Source: GCA-2724215 sp015660315
GTDB lineage: Bacteria > Latescibacterota > UBA2968 > UBA8231
Length of the DNA: 20,615 bases
Assembly (NCBI GenBank): GCA_029941315.1
Contig: JAPYQE010000099.1
Span: 1 to 20,615, forward strand
Direction: 5' to 3'
This document shows, one piece after another, positions 1 through 7,681 of this stretch (position 1 is the stretch's first letter; each line of letters starts with the position of its first letter). The notes under the pieces are model-generated. The model did no database searches. It was given only the letters and a program-made list of their open reading frames with translations, and was not told where the DNA came from. The translations under genes were made by a program, and so were the position numbers.

Positions 1-732
1 TACGACCCGGGCAAACCTGTACTCAAAGGGGTGAATCTCGTCGTCGAACCGGGTGAGATGATCGGTTTGGTGGGCAAATCAGGCGCGGGCAAGAGCACCT
101 TGATTAATCTTATCTGCCGGTTTTACGATGCCGACCGCGGTGCCGTGTACGTCGACGGCACGGATATTCGCCAATTGAGCCTCGGGGATCTGCGCGGGCA
201 GATCGGCATGGTGGCGCAGGAATCCTTTCTCTTTAACGGCTCTATATTCGAGAATATTTCTTATGCCCGTCCAGACGCCTCGTTCGAAGAGGTGATGCGC
301 GCGGCAAAAGTGGCCAATGCGCACGAGTTTATCGTGCAAAAGCCCGACGGCTACGATAGCAAAGTCGGCGAGCGGGGCGACAAGCTTTCGGGCGGGGAGA
401 AACAGCGTATCTCCATCGCCCGCGCTATTCTGCACGACCCCAAGATTCTGATCCTCGATGAGGCTACTTCCTCGGTCGATACACCAACCGAAAAGAAAGT
501 GCAGGAAGCTATCCAAAGACTGGTGCAAGGGCGGACGACTTTCGCGATTGCCCATAGGCTCTCCACTTTGCGCAATGCCGATCGTCTTGTGGTGATAGAC
601 GAGGGTAAGGTCGCCGAAGTCGGGACCCACCAGGAGTTGATGGAGAGAGAGGGCATCTTCTATAAGCTGGTGAACACGCAACAAAAGACGACGGCGGTGA
701 TGGCTGTGGGAGGGGGGAAAGATGCAGACTAA
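1..732 (+). CDS. ABC exporter ATPase domain, C-terminal part (5' end outside window)
   Basis: The frame is open from the first base, so the gene starts upstream and only the last 243 residues are seen. They form a full nucleotide-binding domain. Walker A is GKSGAGKST at fragment residues 25-33, the Q-loop Gln is at 73, the signature LSGGEKQR at 129-136, Walker B ILILDE at 149-154, and the switch His of AHRLST at 185. The sequence 'NGSIFENISYA' after the Q-loop and 'GTHQELMEREG' near the end are typical of type IV (MsbA/multidrug/lipid) exporters, whose membrane domain precedes the ATPase in the same chain. By family the protein would dimerise in the inner membrane and use ATP to export a hydrophobic substrate. 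The substrate cannot be told from this part. The tail after residue 225 (TTAVMAVGGGKDAD) is not conserved in the family. There is no clear terminator in the 76 bases before the next gene. Confidence 0.93.
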   Translation, partial: YDPGKPVLKGVNLVVEPGEMIGLVGKSGAGKSTLINLICRFYDADRGAVYVDGTDIRQLSLGDLRGQIGMVAQESFLFNGSIFENISYARPDASFEEVMRAAKVANAHEFIVQKPDGYDSKVGERGDKLSGGEKQRISIARAILHDPKILILDEATSSVDTPTEKKVQEAIQRLVQGRTTFAIAHRLSTLRNADRLVVIDEGKVAEVGTHQELMEREGIFYKLVNTQQKTTAVMAVGGGKDAD

Positions 733-808
733 TTCTGGGCAAGTTAGGGGCACTTTTTTGCTTGTCGATGGAGTATAGTAATGGACCGCGGCCCTTGCGA
801 CATGCTTT

Positions 809-1540
809 ATGATTGGGCTTGAAATCTGTATCGACTGCGATAGTGGTCAACTGGTAGATGAAGCGGTCGCGGCTGCCTTCGAGGGCGGGGCTGCAACTGT
901 GGAATTGTGCGGAGCGATGGCTTGCGACGGGCTGACGCCTACCCAGAAACAGGTTGTCGCAGCGAGAAGAGCTTTTAGCACGCGGCCGGGCTTGATGGTG
1001 ATGATTCGGCCGCGGCCGGGCGGTTTTTGCTATGGGCAACACGAGTTGGCGACGATGCGAAGACAGATCGCCATGGTTGCTGCCGCCGGTGCCGATGGGG
1101 TGGTTTTCGGGGTTTTGCATCAATGCGAGCGCCGCATCGACACGGCGGCGTTGCAAGTATTACTGGCGACCAGCGCCGAATTTGATTTGTGTGTGACTTT
1201 TCACAGGGCCTTTGACGCGGTTGCGGATCCCTTTGCCGCGCTGAAAATATTGATTGATGCCGGTGTGAACCGCATCCTGACCAGCGGTACCCCTTGGGCA
1301 ACGGAGAACTCGGCGGTCGATGGTATAGAGCAGTTACAGCAAATCATTGCGTCGGCGGCGGGGCGGATCGAAATAGTCGTCGGTGGCGGTATATGCGCAT
1401 CAAATATACAAGATGTTTTTGCGACGCTTGTCCCTGCGCGGAGCCGAGTTTCGCTGCATGCGCATTCAGGTGCTCAGCAGGGGGGAATCACTACGGTATC
1501 AGCCGTGCAAGCGTTGGTGGCCGCGGCGCGGCCTTTTTGA
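809..1540 (+). CDS. cutC: CutC family protein (copper homeostasis protein CutC)
   Basis: The 243-residue product matches the CutC family in length (about 240-250) and motifs: LEICIDC at residues 4-10, VELCGAMACDGLTP at 31-44, IRPRPGGFCY at 66-75, TFHRAFD at 130-136, ILTSG at 156-160 and VGGGI at 191-195. CutC is a TIM-barrel protein, cytoplasmic in bacteria. It was linked genetically to copper tolerance, but its enzymatic reaction is not settled. The ATG at 809 was chosen because translation from there aligns with the family N-terminus and no in-frame start lies just upstream; another ATG at 802 is in a different frame. No clear Shine-Dalgarno sequence precedes it. The CYTH gene begins 11 bases after the stop, so the two are probably cotranscribed. 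No other copper gene is visible nearby. Confidence 0.92.
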   Translation: MIGLEICIDCDSGQLVDEAVAAAFEGGAATVELCGAMACDGLTPTQKQVVAARRAFSTRPGLMVMIRPRPGGFCYGQHELATMRRQIAMVAAAGADGVVFGVLHQCERRIDTAALQVLLATSAEFDLCVTFHRAFDAVADPFAALKILIDAGVNRILTSGTPWATENSAVDGIEQLQQIIASAAGRIEIVVGGGICASNIQDVFATLVPARSRVSLHAHSGAQQGGITTVSAVQALVAAARPF

Positions 1541-1551
1541 AAAACTAGAAT

Positions 1552-2025
1552 ATGGCTCTGGAGATCGAAAGAAAATACCTCGTTGCCGATACGGCCTTTC
1601 TCGATGGTTTGACCGGTGTATACTTCAAGCAGGGTTATATATCCACCCGCGAGGGGACAACCGTGCGGGTTCGGATCGAGGGTGAACGGGCGGTGATTAC
1701 GCTCAAAGGAATGACTAAGGGCATCACGCGTAGCGAATATGAATACCAAGTACCCCTCGTCGATGCTGAAGGGATGCTCGAGGAGTTTTGTCTGCGGCCC
1801 TTCATCGAAAAGACGCGGTACACCATAATGTGGCGCGGCCAGGCTTGGGAAGTCGACCTATTTGCGGGTGATAATAAAGGGCTCGTCGTAGCCGAAATCG
1901 AATTGCAGAGCGAGGAAGAGGCGATAGAAAAACCGCCCTGGTTGGGAAAAGAAGTGTCGGGGGATCCACGTTATTACAATGGGAGCCTGGTACACAATCC
2001 CTATGTTGGATGGTCAGAACGCTAA
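1552..2025 (+). CDS. CYTH domain protein (triphosphate tunnel metalloenzyme-like)
   Basis: The product has 157 residues and opens with the diagnostic ExExK motif of the CYTH superfamily, EIERK at residues 4-8. The basic and acidic residues expected to line the tunnel follow: VRVRIEG (38-44), TLKG (50-53), SEYEYQVP (61-68), KTRYTI (87-92), EVDLF (100-104) and AEIEL (114-118). Members of about this size are cytoplasmic, metal-dependent, and often hydrolyse inorganic tripolyphosphate. Others are class IV adenylate cyclases or thiamine triphosphatases, and sequence alone does not separate these. An inorganic triphosphatase is the most likely role for a short bacterial member starting MALEIERK. 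It lies 11 bases downstream of cutC on the same strand and is followed by a hairpin terminator. No strong ribosome binding site is visible before the ATG. Confidence 0.9.
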   Translation: MALEIERKYLVADTAFLDGLTGVYFKQGYISTREGTTVRVRIEGERAVITLKGMTKGITRSEYEYQVPLVDAEGMLEEFCLRPFIEKTRYTIMWRGQAWEVDLFAGDNKGLVVAEIELQSEEEAIEKPPWLGKEVSGDPRYYNGSLVHNPYVGWSER

Positions 2026-2052
2026 TTGGGTGGATACAACAAGGCAGATTTA

Positions 2053-2080
2053 CCAGCAGGTCCGGCCTGCTGGAATTTTA
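2053..2080 (+). terminator. Hairpin terminator after the cutC-CYTH pair
   Basis: A perfect 8-base inverted repeat, CCAGCAGG at 2053-2060 and CCTGCTGG at 2066-2073, encloses the 5-base loop TCCGG and is followed by AATTTTA. It sits 28 bases after the CYTH stop, between two convergent genes, where a terminator is expected. The T-run is short, so efficiency may be moderate. In the opposite direction no T-run follows, so it would serve the plus strand. Confidence 0.6.
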
Positions 2081-2128
2081 GACGCTTAACAAATGTTTAT
2101 CGACACGGTCTCTTGATGGACCGCATTT

Positions 2129-3007
2129 TTATTTGCCGGTAAAAAGCATGCTCATATCCAGAGCCGGGGCAGAATGTGTCAGGGCGCCGATAGATATCAG
2201 GTCGACACCTGTTTCTGCGGCCTCGCGCACCGTTTCTAGGGTATAACCGCCAGTGGCCTCGATCTCTATGGTCGGGTTCGATGCGCGAATGGTCTCTACG
2301 GCCTGGCGCATAGCGGCCGTGTCCATATTGTCGAGCATGATGCGGTCCGGCCCTTCCGCCAGTGCGTCCTGGACTTCGTCGAGGTCTTCGGTCTCGACGA
2401 AGATCGGCACGCCCTTGTCGAGGTTTTGCCGTCGGGCTTTGGCTACGGCTTGACCGACGCCGCCGGCGGCCGCCGCGTGGTTTTCCTTGATCAGTACGGC
2501 GTCGTACAGACCCATGCGGTGGTTGACGCCGCCGCCCAATTGCACGGCCCGTTTTTGCAGTTGGCGCCAGCCCGGGGTGGTCTTGCGGGTGTCGGTAATG
2601 CGCGCGGAGGTGCCCTCGATAGCGTTGACGAACAGGCCGGTGAGGGTGGCGACGCCGGAGAGTTGTTGGAGAAAATTGAGCGCGGTGCGTTCGCCGGCCA
2701 ACAACGCCCGGGCCCGTCCCTCGAGACGGATCAACACCTCGTCCGCCGCGACTGGTGTGCCGTCCTTGACTTGGGGTAGGAAACGGATGCCTTCGTCTAA
2801 GCGGGCGAAGACGGCGCGGGCGACTTCGATACCGGCACTAATACCGGCTTGGCGGGCGATGATGCGGGCGCTGTCTTCGGCGTCTTTGGCCACCGTCGAG
2901 GCCGCGGTCAGATCGGCTTCAACGTCAATCGCGCCCAAGTCCTCGCGCAATGCCAGATCGACTAGTTGTTCGTAAGCGGCTGGTGGGTTCGATGCAATGA
3001 TGGTCAT
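2129..3007 (-). CDS. nadC: Nicotinate-nucleotide pyrophosphorylase (quinolinate phosphoribosyltransferase)
   Basis: The 292-residue product carries the NadC family motifs in order: ERTALNFLQQLSGVAT at residues 106-121, DTRKTTPGWR at 139-148, GGGVNHRMGLYDAVLIKENH at 158-177, then VETEDLDEV, IMLDNM, EATGGYTLE and the closing SIGALTHSAPALD. NadC converts quinolinate and PRPP to nicotinate mononucleotide, CO2 and pyrophosphate, the step where de novo NAD synthesis joins the common pathway. It is a cytoplasmic dimer or hexamer. The ATG at 3007 overlaps the stop of the coiled-coil gene upstream (ATGA), so translation of the two is probably coupled. No nadA or nadB is in the window. In the roughly 100 bases after the stop only a weak 5-base stem is seen, with no convincing terminator. 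Confidence 0.96.
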   Translation of the reverse strand: MTIIASNPPAAYEQLVDLALREDLGAIDVEADLTAASTVAKDAEDSARIIARQAGISAGIEVARAVFARLDEGIRFLPQVKDGTPVAADEVLIRLEGRARALLAGERTALNFLQQLSGVATLTGLFVNAIEGTSARITDTRKTTPGWRQLQKRAVQLGGGVNHRMGLYDAVLIKENHAAAAGGVGQAVAKARRQNLDKGVPIFVETEDLDEVQDALAEGPDRIMLDNMDTAAMRQAVETIRASNPTIEIEATGGYTLETVREAAETGVDLISIGALTHSAPALDMSMLFTGK

Positions 3008-3207
3008 TTTTTCTCTTTTTTGACGGTTACCGTATTGAACTGTTCGAGATTGCCGATGCAGGTTTCTTGGGCCTCGAGCGAATTCTTCTCCTCCTGCAAA
3101 ATTTCGAGATCAAGCGCGAGGGTGTCAAACGCCTCGCTATTGCTTTTTAGGCGAGCCTGCAGGCACTTATTTTTTTCTTGTAAGCGGCTGAGTTCGTCTT
3201 TGATCAC
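3004..3207 (-). CDS. Small coiled-coil protein coupled to nadC
   Basis: The 67-residue product is highly charged. Its first 45 residues (KDELSRLQEKNKCLQARL, then an EILQEEKNSLEAQE stretch) show heptad-like leucine spacing, which suggests a parallel coiled coil. A basic tail ending KKEKK follows. The start is GTG at 3207. The frame stays open upstream to a stop at 3310-3312, but that stretch holds no ATG, GTG or TTG. The stop overlaps the nadC ATG in ATGA, which supports it as a real translated gene. No family is recognised with confidence. It resembles ZapB-like or SlyX-like short coiled-coil proteins only in general character. Two cysteines are present (in NKCLQ and ETCIGN). Base composition is more A/T-rich than in nadC. 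Confidence 0.6.
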   Translation of the reverse strand: MIKDELSRLQEKNKCLQARLKSNSEAFDTLALDLEILQEEKNSLEAQETCIGNLEQFNTVTVKKEKK

Positions 3208-3250
3208 CCCGCCGCTTTTCGTCCAGGGCGTGTAGGCGTAGTTGTGTTTT

Positions 3251-3337
3251 CTACAAAGCGTGCTGGGCCGAGAGCGTGTTGTTGTTGAGGTGGCGAAAGT
3301 GGTAGACGACTAGGAACTGGACCAGCGCGTACAACAT
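3251..3337 (-). CDS. Possible 28-residue membrane microprotein or displaced C-terminal tail
   Basis: In the gap downstream of the lyase-like gene a minus-strand frame from ATG 3337 to TAG 3251 encodes MLYALVQFLVVYHFRHLNNN and eight more residues. It has a run of about 13 hydrophobic residues followed by a basic, polar end. The same frame stays open further upstream without a normal start codon, giving SVFPAAFIG just before the ATG. No ribosome binding site was recognised. It could be a tiny membrane protein, a tail that belongs to the lyase-like protein after a frameshift, or chance. Evidence is weak. Confidence 0.2.
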   Translation of the reverse strand: MLYALVQFLVVYHFRHLNNNTLSAQHAL

Positions 3338-3375
3338 GCCGATGAATGCGGCGGGGAAAACTGAGTCAGATAGGC

Positions 3376-5745
3376 TCAGGCTGCTGGCCCGGTTCGCGTT
3401 TGCGGGGCTTGCTGTGGGGTGGGGGAACGGTATGCGTCGAGTAGGCCCTGCTCTTCGAGTAATGGCATAAAGGCGAAGAGGTCTTTGAGCATATAGGGGG
3501 CGACCTGGTTGGTGTCGACTAGATCGCGAAACAGTCGGTAGCCGGCTTCGAGGATTTGCGCATCGCCAGTTTCGCGGTAGACGAAAGCCAATGGCTCTAA
3601 TAGCAGGGCGGCCGCCGGATCCGATTCGTCGCCGATGGGGCTTTCCAGACGGTAGAACAGGCCTTCTCTAGTGCGTGCTTTTTCGACGAGGAATCCGGTT
3701 CCGCGCAGGAGTAGGCGGTGGGCGCGGATATCTCCAGTGCCCTGGTAGTAATGTTGCAGACCCTGAAGGACGGAGGCGTTCAGCGCGGGAACCGCGCCGC
3801 GGTTGAAGCTGCCGATTTGTGTGCGCCAACGCCCCTCCTCGTCCTGCCAAGTTTCAAAAAGATCGACCAGAGCTTCCATTGAACGCAGGAAACGCTCATC
3901 GCGAAAGGCTGCGTAATAGGTGCCCATGGCGTTGAGCGCCCAACCGGCAACCTCAGTTCTGAAGGGCCAGTCCTGATCTGTGGCGAGCGCTCGGTCGCAG
4001 ATCTCAGGGGTCAGTTGTTGTTTCCAAGCATAGGGGGCTTGGCGGCGACAGAAATCGGCGCAGGCCTCGGCGGCCTCTAGCGCTGGCCGATAGCCGGTAA
4101 GGAAATAAAAGTCGAGCAAGCCGCCGAGCCAGGTGTGGCTGGTTTTTGCGCCGATGGGGTCTTTTTCGTCGGTGTCGGCGAAGTGGTGGTTTTGCGATTG
4201 CGGGCAGTGGGGGCCGCCGACCCACTCCGGGTGCTCGCTGGAAAAGTGTACGGTGTCGACATCGATCAGGTGGCTGACTGCTGCTTCCGCATCGCGGAAA
4301 AGCGTTTGCTCGCCGGAGCGCAGATACTGGCGCAATATCGAGCGCGGGAGTTCGTAGGCGAGGTTTTTACTAGTACGCGTCTTGAGGGTGTCGCCCTCGG
4401 GCTCGTAGTGAACCTGGTCGCCGTAGTCGATTAGACCGAGGCCATTGGGTGTTTGGCAGAAACGGCGGATTTTTAGTTCAAGCGGCCAATGTTCTTCGCG
4501 AAAGGGGTGGAAGGGGCCCAATGCGCCGGTCGTGGCGTAGTATTCGGAGGGTAGCTGCAAGAGCAGCGGTTCCTCAAAGGCCAAACATTGCGCATCGATT
4601 TGGCGTGCGTCCTGTCCCGGTGGGCTGCAGTGGACAAAAATTTCGTGTGTTTTGGCCATGCCCTGCGGGATGCGCAAAGGTCCATCGTAACGAACACCCT
4701 CGGTCTGGCCAATCTCGGTCGCGCGTCGGCCGGGCTCGGTCATTGGCCGCTCAAATGCGCTGAGATCGGGGTAGAGGTCAATGCTCAATCCCGCGTGGTC
4801 GGCGGTATAGGCTTTGGGGTAGATTTGCCAAGGATGCCGCAGCTTGATCGTCACGCCGGTCGTGGCGTCGGCGAGGTGGACCCAGCCGTGGGCGTTGCCG
4901 CGGCCGTCGATCCGCTCGCGGCCGATAAGGCTATAGCGATTAAGGCCGTGTTGGATTAGCGAGTGGGGCTGGTCTTGCGATTGCGGTTCGGCGCCATGTG
5001 CGAAAGTTGATTGCCGTGCTCCTAGGGCAGCTTGTCGCTCGCCTTCTAGGGCCAGCGGGAGCGTGAAGCGCAGGCGGTTTAGCTGGACATAGGGGGCGGG
5101 TTGATCGTGGATGAAGGTGTGGTAGATCTTGAAAAAGGGCTGGTTGGCAAAAAAATAGAGACGCGCTTGCCAACCGAGTAGGCGGGTGCCGTCGTCGGCA
5201 ACAAATCCTCCTGCTACTTTGACGACTATGCGCAGTGGATTCTGTTCTTCGACTACAGCGTCCTCGACCAAGCCTGGATAATGGGTGTTGTTCTCGTCGG
5301 CAGCGATGAAATCGGCCGTGTGATTCGTCGTAAGTAAGGGGCGCCCGGCATGGTCTAGTGCGCCAAAAAGTTTTGTCCCCCGGCGATTGAGCCGCACGGT
5401 GAGCGGACCGGTGCCGATCTCGATCGTGGCCTCTTCGCTTTTACTAATAAGCGGGGTTTCGAGCGGCGCGGTTGCCGTTTGCGTGTCTGTGTGGATATGA
5501 TAAGTAGCTCGTTCCATTGGACCGAGGCTGGCTTGGGTATCGAGCAGAGCCCATTTTATCGAACCATCGGGCCAAGTAGCCAATGTCTTAGCGGAAGCGG
5601 GCAAAGGGCGCTCGGCGCCATCGCTTATTGCGATCTGGGTTGGATTGCGCAGGACACCGGCGGCAAAGGGCAGGCCGAGAATAAGCGGCCACTCGTTGCG
5701 CGGTACGCCGGAAGGCTCATGGATTATGGCATTTATGTCGGGCAT
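3376..5745 (-). CDS. RIFT-barrel, exo-rhamnogalacturonan lyase-like (PcRGLX/YetA family) protein
   Basis: The product has 789 residues from ATG 5745. An upstream TTG at 5751 lies only 3 bases after the GGGGAAG ribosome binding site, whereas the ATG has a 9-base spacing. The N-terminal part (GLPFAAGVL, residues about 25-33; LATWPDGSIKWALLD, about 55-69) is the hallmark of the RIFT-barrel domain of PcRGLX/YetA-like proteins. A middle beta-rich region of about 250 residues and an alpha-rich C-terminal half follow. The latter contains GGLLDFYFLTGYRPALEAAEACADF and AGWALNAMGTYYAAFRDERF segments resembling an alpha/alpha toroid. Family members act on rhamnogalacturonan or related uronic polymers, but most are uncharacterised. 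There is no signal peptide, so it appears cytoplasmic. It stands alone, with no sugar transporter or other pectin gene nearby. The ending SPTPQQAPQTRTGPAA is low-complexity. The family call is fairly sure, the substrate is not. Confidence 0.75.
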   Translation of the reverse strand: MPDINAIIHEPSGVPRNEWPLILGLPFAAGVLRNPTQIAISDGAERPLPASAKTLATWPDGSIKWALLDTQASLGPMERATYHIHTDTQTATAPLETPLISKSEEATIEIGTGPLTVRLNRRGTKLFGALDHAGRPLLTTNHTADFIAADENNTHYPGLVEDAVVEEQNPLRIVVKVAGGFVADDGTRLLGWQARLYFFANQPFFKIYHTFIHDQPAPYVQLNRLRFTLPLALEGERQAALGARQSTFAHGAEPQSQDQPHSLIQHGLNRYSLIGRERIDGRGNAHGWVHLADATTGVTIKLRHPWQIYPKAYTADHAGLSIDLYPDLSAFERPMTEPGRRATEIGQTEGVRYDGPLRIPQGMAKTHEIFVHCSPPGQDARQIDAQCLAFEEPLLLQLPSEYYATTGALGPFHPFREEHWPLELKIRRFCQTPNGLGLIDYGDQVHYEPEGDTLKTRTSKNLAYELPRSILRQYLRSGEQTLFRDAEAAVSHLIDVDTVHFSSEHPEWVGGPHCPQSQNHHFADTDEKDPIGAKTSHTWLGGLLDFYFLTGYRPALEAAEACADFCRRQAPYAWKQQLTPEICDRALATDQDWPFRTEVAGWALNAMGTYYAAFRDERFLRSMEALVDLFETWQDEEGRWRTQIGSFNRGAVPALNASVLQGLQHYYQGTGDIRAHRLLLRGTGFLVEKARTREGLFYRLESPIGDESDPAAALLLEPLAFVYRETGDAQILEAGYRLFRDLVDTNQVAPYMLKDLFAFMPLLEEQGLLDAYRSPTPQQAPQTRTGPAA

Positions 5746-5844
5746 TTTCAAGTACTTCCCCTAGCTCTCAAGATAAGCGCAAAGAGAGGTGCCGGCAATG
5801 GAAACACCGAGTAGACAGCAGGTCTATGGCGGCGTATTTTTTCT

Positions 5845-5874
5845 AGTATCGCAAATATGCGCGATCGTTGCCAA
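5845..5874 (-). promoter_or_regulatory. Candidate sigma70 promoter for the lyase-like gene
   Basis: Read on the minus strand, TTGGCA (5869-5874) and GATACT (5845-5850) are 18 bases apart and match the -35 and -10 consensus at five and four of six positions. Transcription would start near 5838, about 90 bases before the ATG at 5745. This is a pattern match only. Confidence 0.35.
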
Positions 5875-5920
5875 GCAGGCTGTGAGCGAGGACGCGGCGG
5901 ATGGTTTGCGGGGTGGCCCT

Positions 5921-5950
5921 TTGACGGCTCGAAAAAGCATAAGATATAAG
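5921..5950 (+). promoter_or_regulatory. Candidate sigma70 promoter just before the glycosyltransferase
   Basis: TTGACG (5921-5926) and TATAAG (5945-5950) have an 18-base spacer; each differs from consensus at one position. A start about 7 bases later would fall only a few bases before the ATG at 5961, leaving almost no leader and cutting off the AAGG at 5955-5958 or leaving it at the very 5' end. Confidence 0.4.
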
Positions 5951-5960
5951 GGAATAAGGT

Positions 5961-7673
5961 ATGACGATACTTGTGCATGTTACACACGAGGCGGTGCAGC
6001 AGGCCGGTGGAATCGGCACGGTGTTGCGCGGTTTAATTACTGCCGACAGTTATCGGGATCATTGCCAACGCACTATCCTGCTCGGTCCGCTAAGTGATCC
6101 CGGTGCCGAACAACCGCTGGGGCCGGAGGGGGAAGTGCTCTACGACGCGGATCGGCAGATTTGCACCGGCGAAGTGGCCGATGTGTTGAGCCGCGTCGAA
6201 TTCGATTTTGGTGTGCGCTTGATCTACGGGCGTCGCTTGTTGAGCCAGGATGGTCGTCAGGCGCGTCCGGAAGTTTTGCTCGTCGACGTGCGGTATCCAC
6301 CGCATGGGCTGAATGACTTCAAACATGCGCTATTTCAGCATTTCGGTATAGATTCGCAGCGCTATGAACACCACTGGGAATATGAACAGTATTTGCGTTT
6401 GGCCGAGCCTGGTTTTGCCGCAGTGCAAGCGCTTGTCGGCGCCGAGCCCTTTATGTTATTGGCCCATGAGTTTATGGGGTTGGGCACAGCTTTTAAGGCC
6501 CAACTCAGTGGTAGCCCTGCCTGTAAAACGCTGTTCTATGCGCATGAAGTAGCTACGGTGCGTCCCTTGGTCGAAGAGGGGCCGGGGCGGGATATCGCTT
6601 TTTACAATGCATTGCGCCGGGCGCGGGCGGAGGGTCTGTATATTGATGAGGTGTTTGGTCCGCAGGACGCGTATTTCAAACATGCATTAGTCCGTGAAGC
6701 TTGGCGTCTTGACGCGGTGCTGGCCGTGGGAGACTGGGTGGTGGAGGAATTGCGTTTTCTCGGTCCCGAATTCGCCGCACGCGCTATAGACCTAGTGTAC
6801 AATGGAGTGCCTGCGGTGGATGTGCCTTTTGCGGATCGGGAAGAGGCGCGGCGAAAATTACAGGCAAGCGGCGCTCAACTATTGGGCTGGACTCCGGATC
6901 TGGTCTTTACCCACGTGACCCGTTTGGTCAAAAGCAAGGGCTTGTGGCGCGATCTGCTGGTGCTCGACCACTTGGATCGCGAGTTGCATAAACGCGGTGA
7001 GCAGGCGCTCTTTATTGTTTTGGCGACCGAGACGGGACGGCGTAGCGCGGACGAGGTGCGCCGGATGGGGGCTTATGGTTGGCCGTCGGTGCATCGCGAG
7101 GGCGGCGCCGACTTGAGCGGTGGAGAACTGGAATTTGATTTGCAGGTTCGCGCTTTTAACGGCCGTTCGCGCGCGATCAAAACGCTCTTTGTAAACCAAT
7201 TCGGTTGGGATCGGCAAAGTTGCGGCGAGTTTCTGGCGCCAGACGCCGCATTCACCGATTTGCGCCGGGGCAGTGACGTCGAATTCGGGCAGTCGATTTA
7301 CGAGCCCTTTGGTATAGCCCAGATCGAACCTATGACTTTCGGCACGATAAGCGTTGTCAGCGATATATGCGGGTGCGTCGGATTCGTCGACCGGGTGAGG
7401 GACCGGCAGGTGCTGGGCGGTTTTGTCGAAGGGGCCTATACGCGTCTCGATCCGCTGATGGGTGATAGTGGATCAATCGGTGCAGCCGAAGGCGTCAGGG
7501 CTGAGGCGATGCAGAGTAAGGTGGTCGCCGCGGAGTTGGCGCAAAAGTTACCCGCCAATAAAAACGAGCGGCGCAAGCTGCTCGAAGAAGGTTTTGTCGT
7601 GGCTAGGGAAATGAGCTGGGAGAGGGTTGCAGAGGATATGTTATTGCCGGTGTTGCGTCGTTTAGAAAAATAA
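5961..7673 (+). CDS. Glycogen/starch synthase-like glycosyltransferase (GT-B fold)
   Basis: The 570-residue product begins with MTILVHVTHEAVQQ and AGGIGTVLRGL (residues 15-25), the sugar-nucleotide-binding glycine motif of glycogen/starch synthase-like N-terminal domains. The N-terminal half continues with LAHEFMGLGTAF, FYAHEVATVRPLVE and LVYNGVPA. The second half has THVTRLVKSKGLW and the retaining GT-B motif E-x7-E within YEPFGIAQIEPMTFG (E448 and E456). It would transfer a sugar from a nucleotide donor to a glucan or another acceptor in the cytoplasm; ADP- versus UDP-sugar use cannot be read from sequence. At 570 residues it is longer than the usual 470-480 of GlgA, and it lacks the KTGGL form of the motif (here QAGGI), so it is probably not GlgA. 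AAGG at 5955-5958 is close to the ATG. No glgB/C/P gene is adjacent and both neighbours are on the other strand. Confidence 0.82.
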   Translation: MTILVHVTHEAVQQAGGIGTVLRGLITADSYRDHCQRTILLGPLSDPGAEQPLGPEGEVLYDADRQICTGEVADVLSRVEFDFGVRLIYGRRLLSQDGRQARPEVLLVDVRYPPHGLNDFKHALFQHFGIDSQRYEHHWEYEQYLRLAEPGFAAVQALVGAEPFMLLAHEFMGLGTAFKAQLSGSPACKTLFYAHEVATVRPLVEEGPGRDIAFYNALRRARAEGLYIDEVFGPQDAYFKHALVREAWRLDAVLAVGDWVVEELRFLGPEFAARAIDLVYNGVPAVDVPFADREEARRKLQASGAQLLGWTPDLVFTHVTRLVKSKGLWRDLLVLDHLDRELHKRGEQALFIVLATETGRRSADEVRRMGAYGWPSVHREGGADLSGGELEFDLQVRAFNGRSRAIKTLFVNQFGWDRQSCGEFLAPDAAFTDLRRGSDVEFGQSIYEPFGIAQIEPMTFGTISVVSDICGCVGFVDRVRDRQVLGGFVEGAYTRLDPLMGDSGSIGAAEGVRAEAMQSKVVAAELAQKLPANKNERRKLLEEGFVVAREMSWERVAEDMLLPVLRRLEK

Positions 7674-7681
7674 AAACGAGT

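Noticed and set aside
79..753. Long minus-strand open frame opposite the ABC ATPase
   Set aside because: It is antisense to a clearly coding domain and its translation is unrelated to any recognisable family. It is typical of G/C-rich DNA.
733..770. Possible terminator after the ABC exporter (CTTTTTTG at 752-759)
   Set aside because: The T-run is present, but only a loose GGCAAG/CTTGTC pairing with one wobble flanks it. No G/C stem directly precedes the T-run.
2100..2128. Terminator for nadC
   Set aside because: Only a 5-base stem (CGGTC/GACCG) with a loop of 8 and no T-run could be found on the minus strand.
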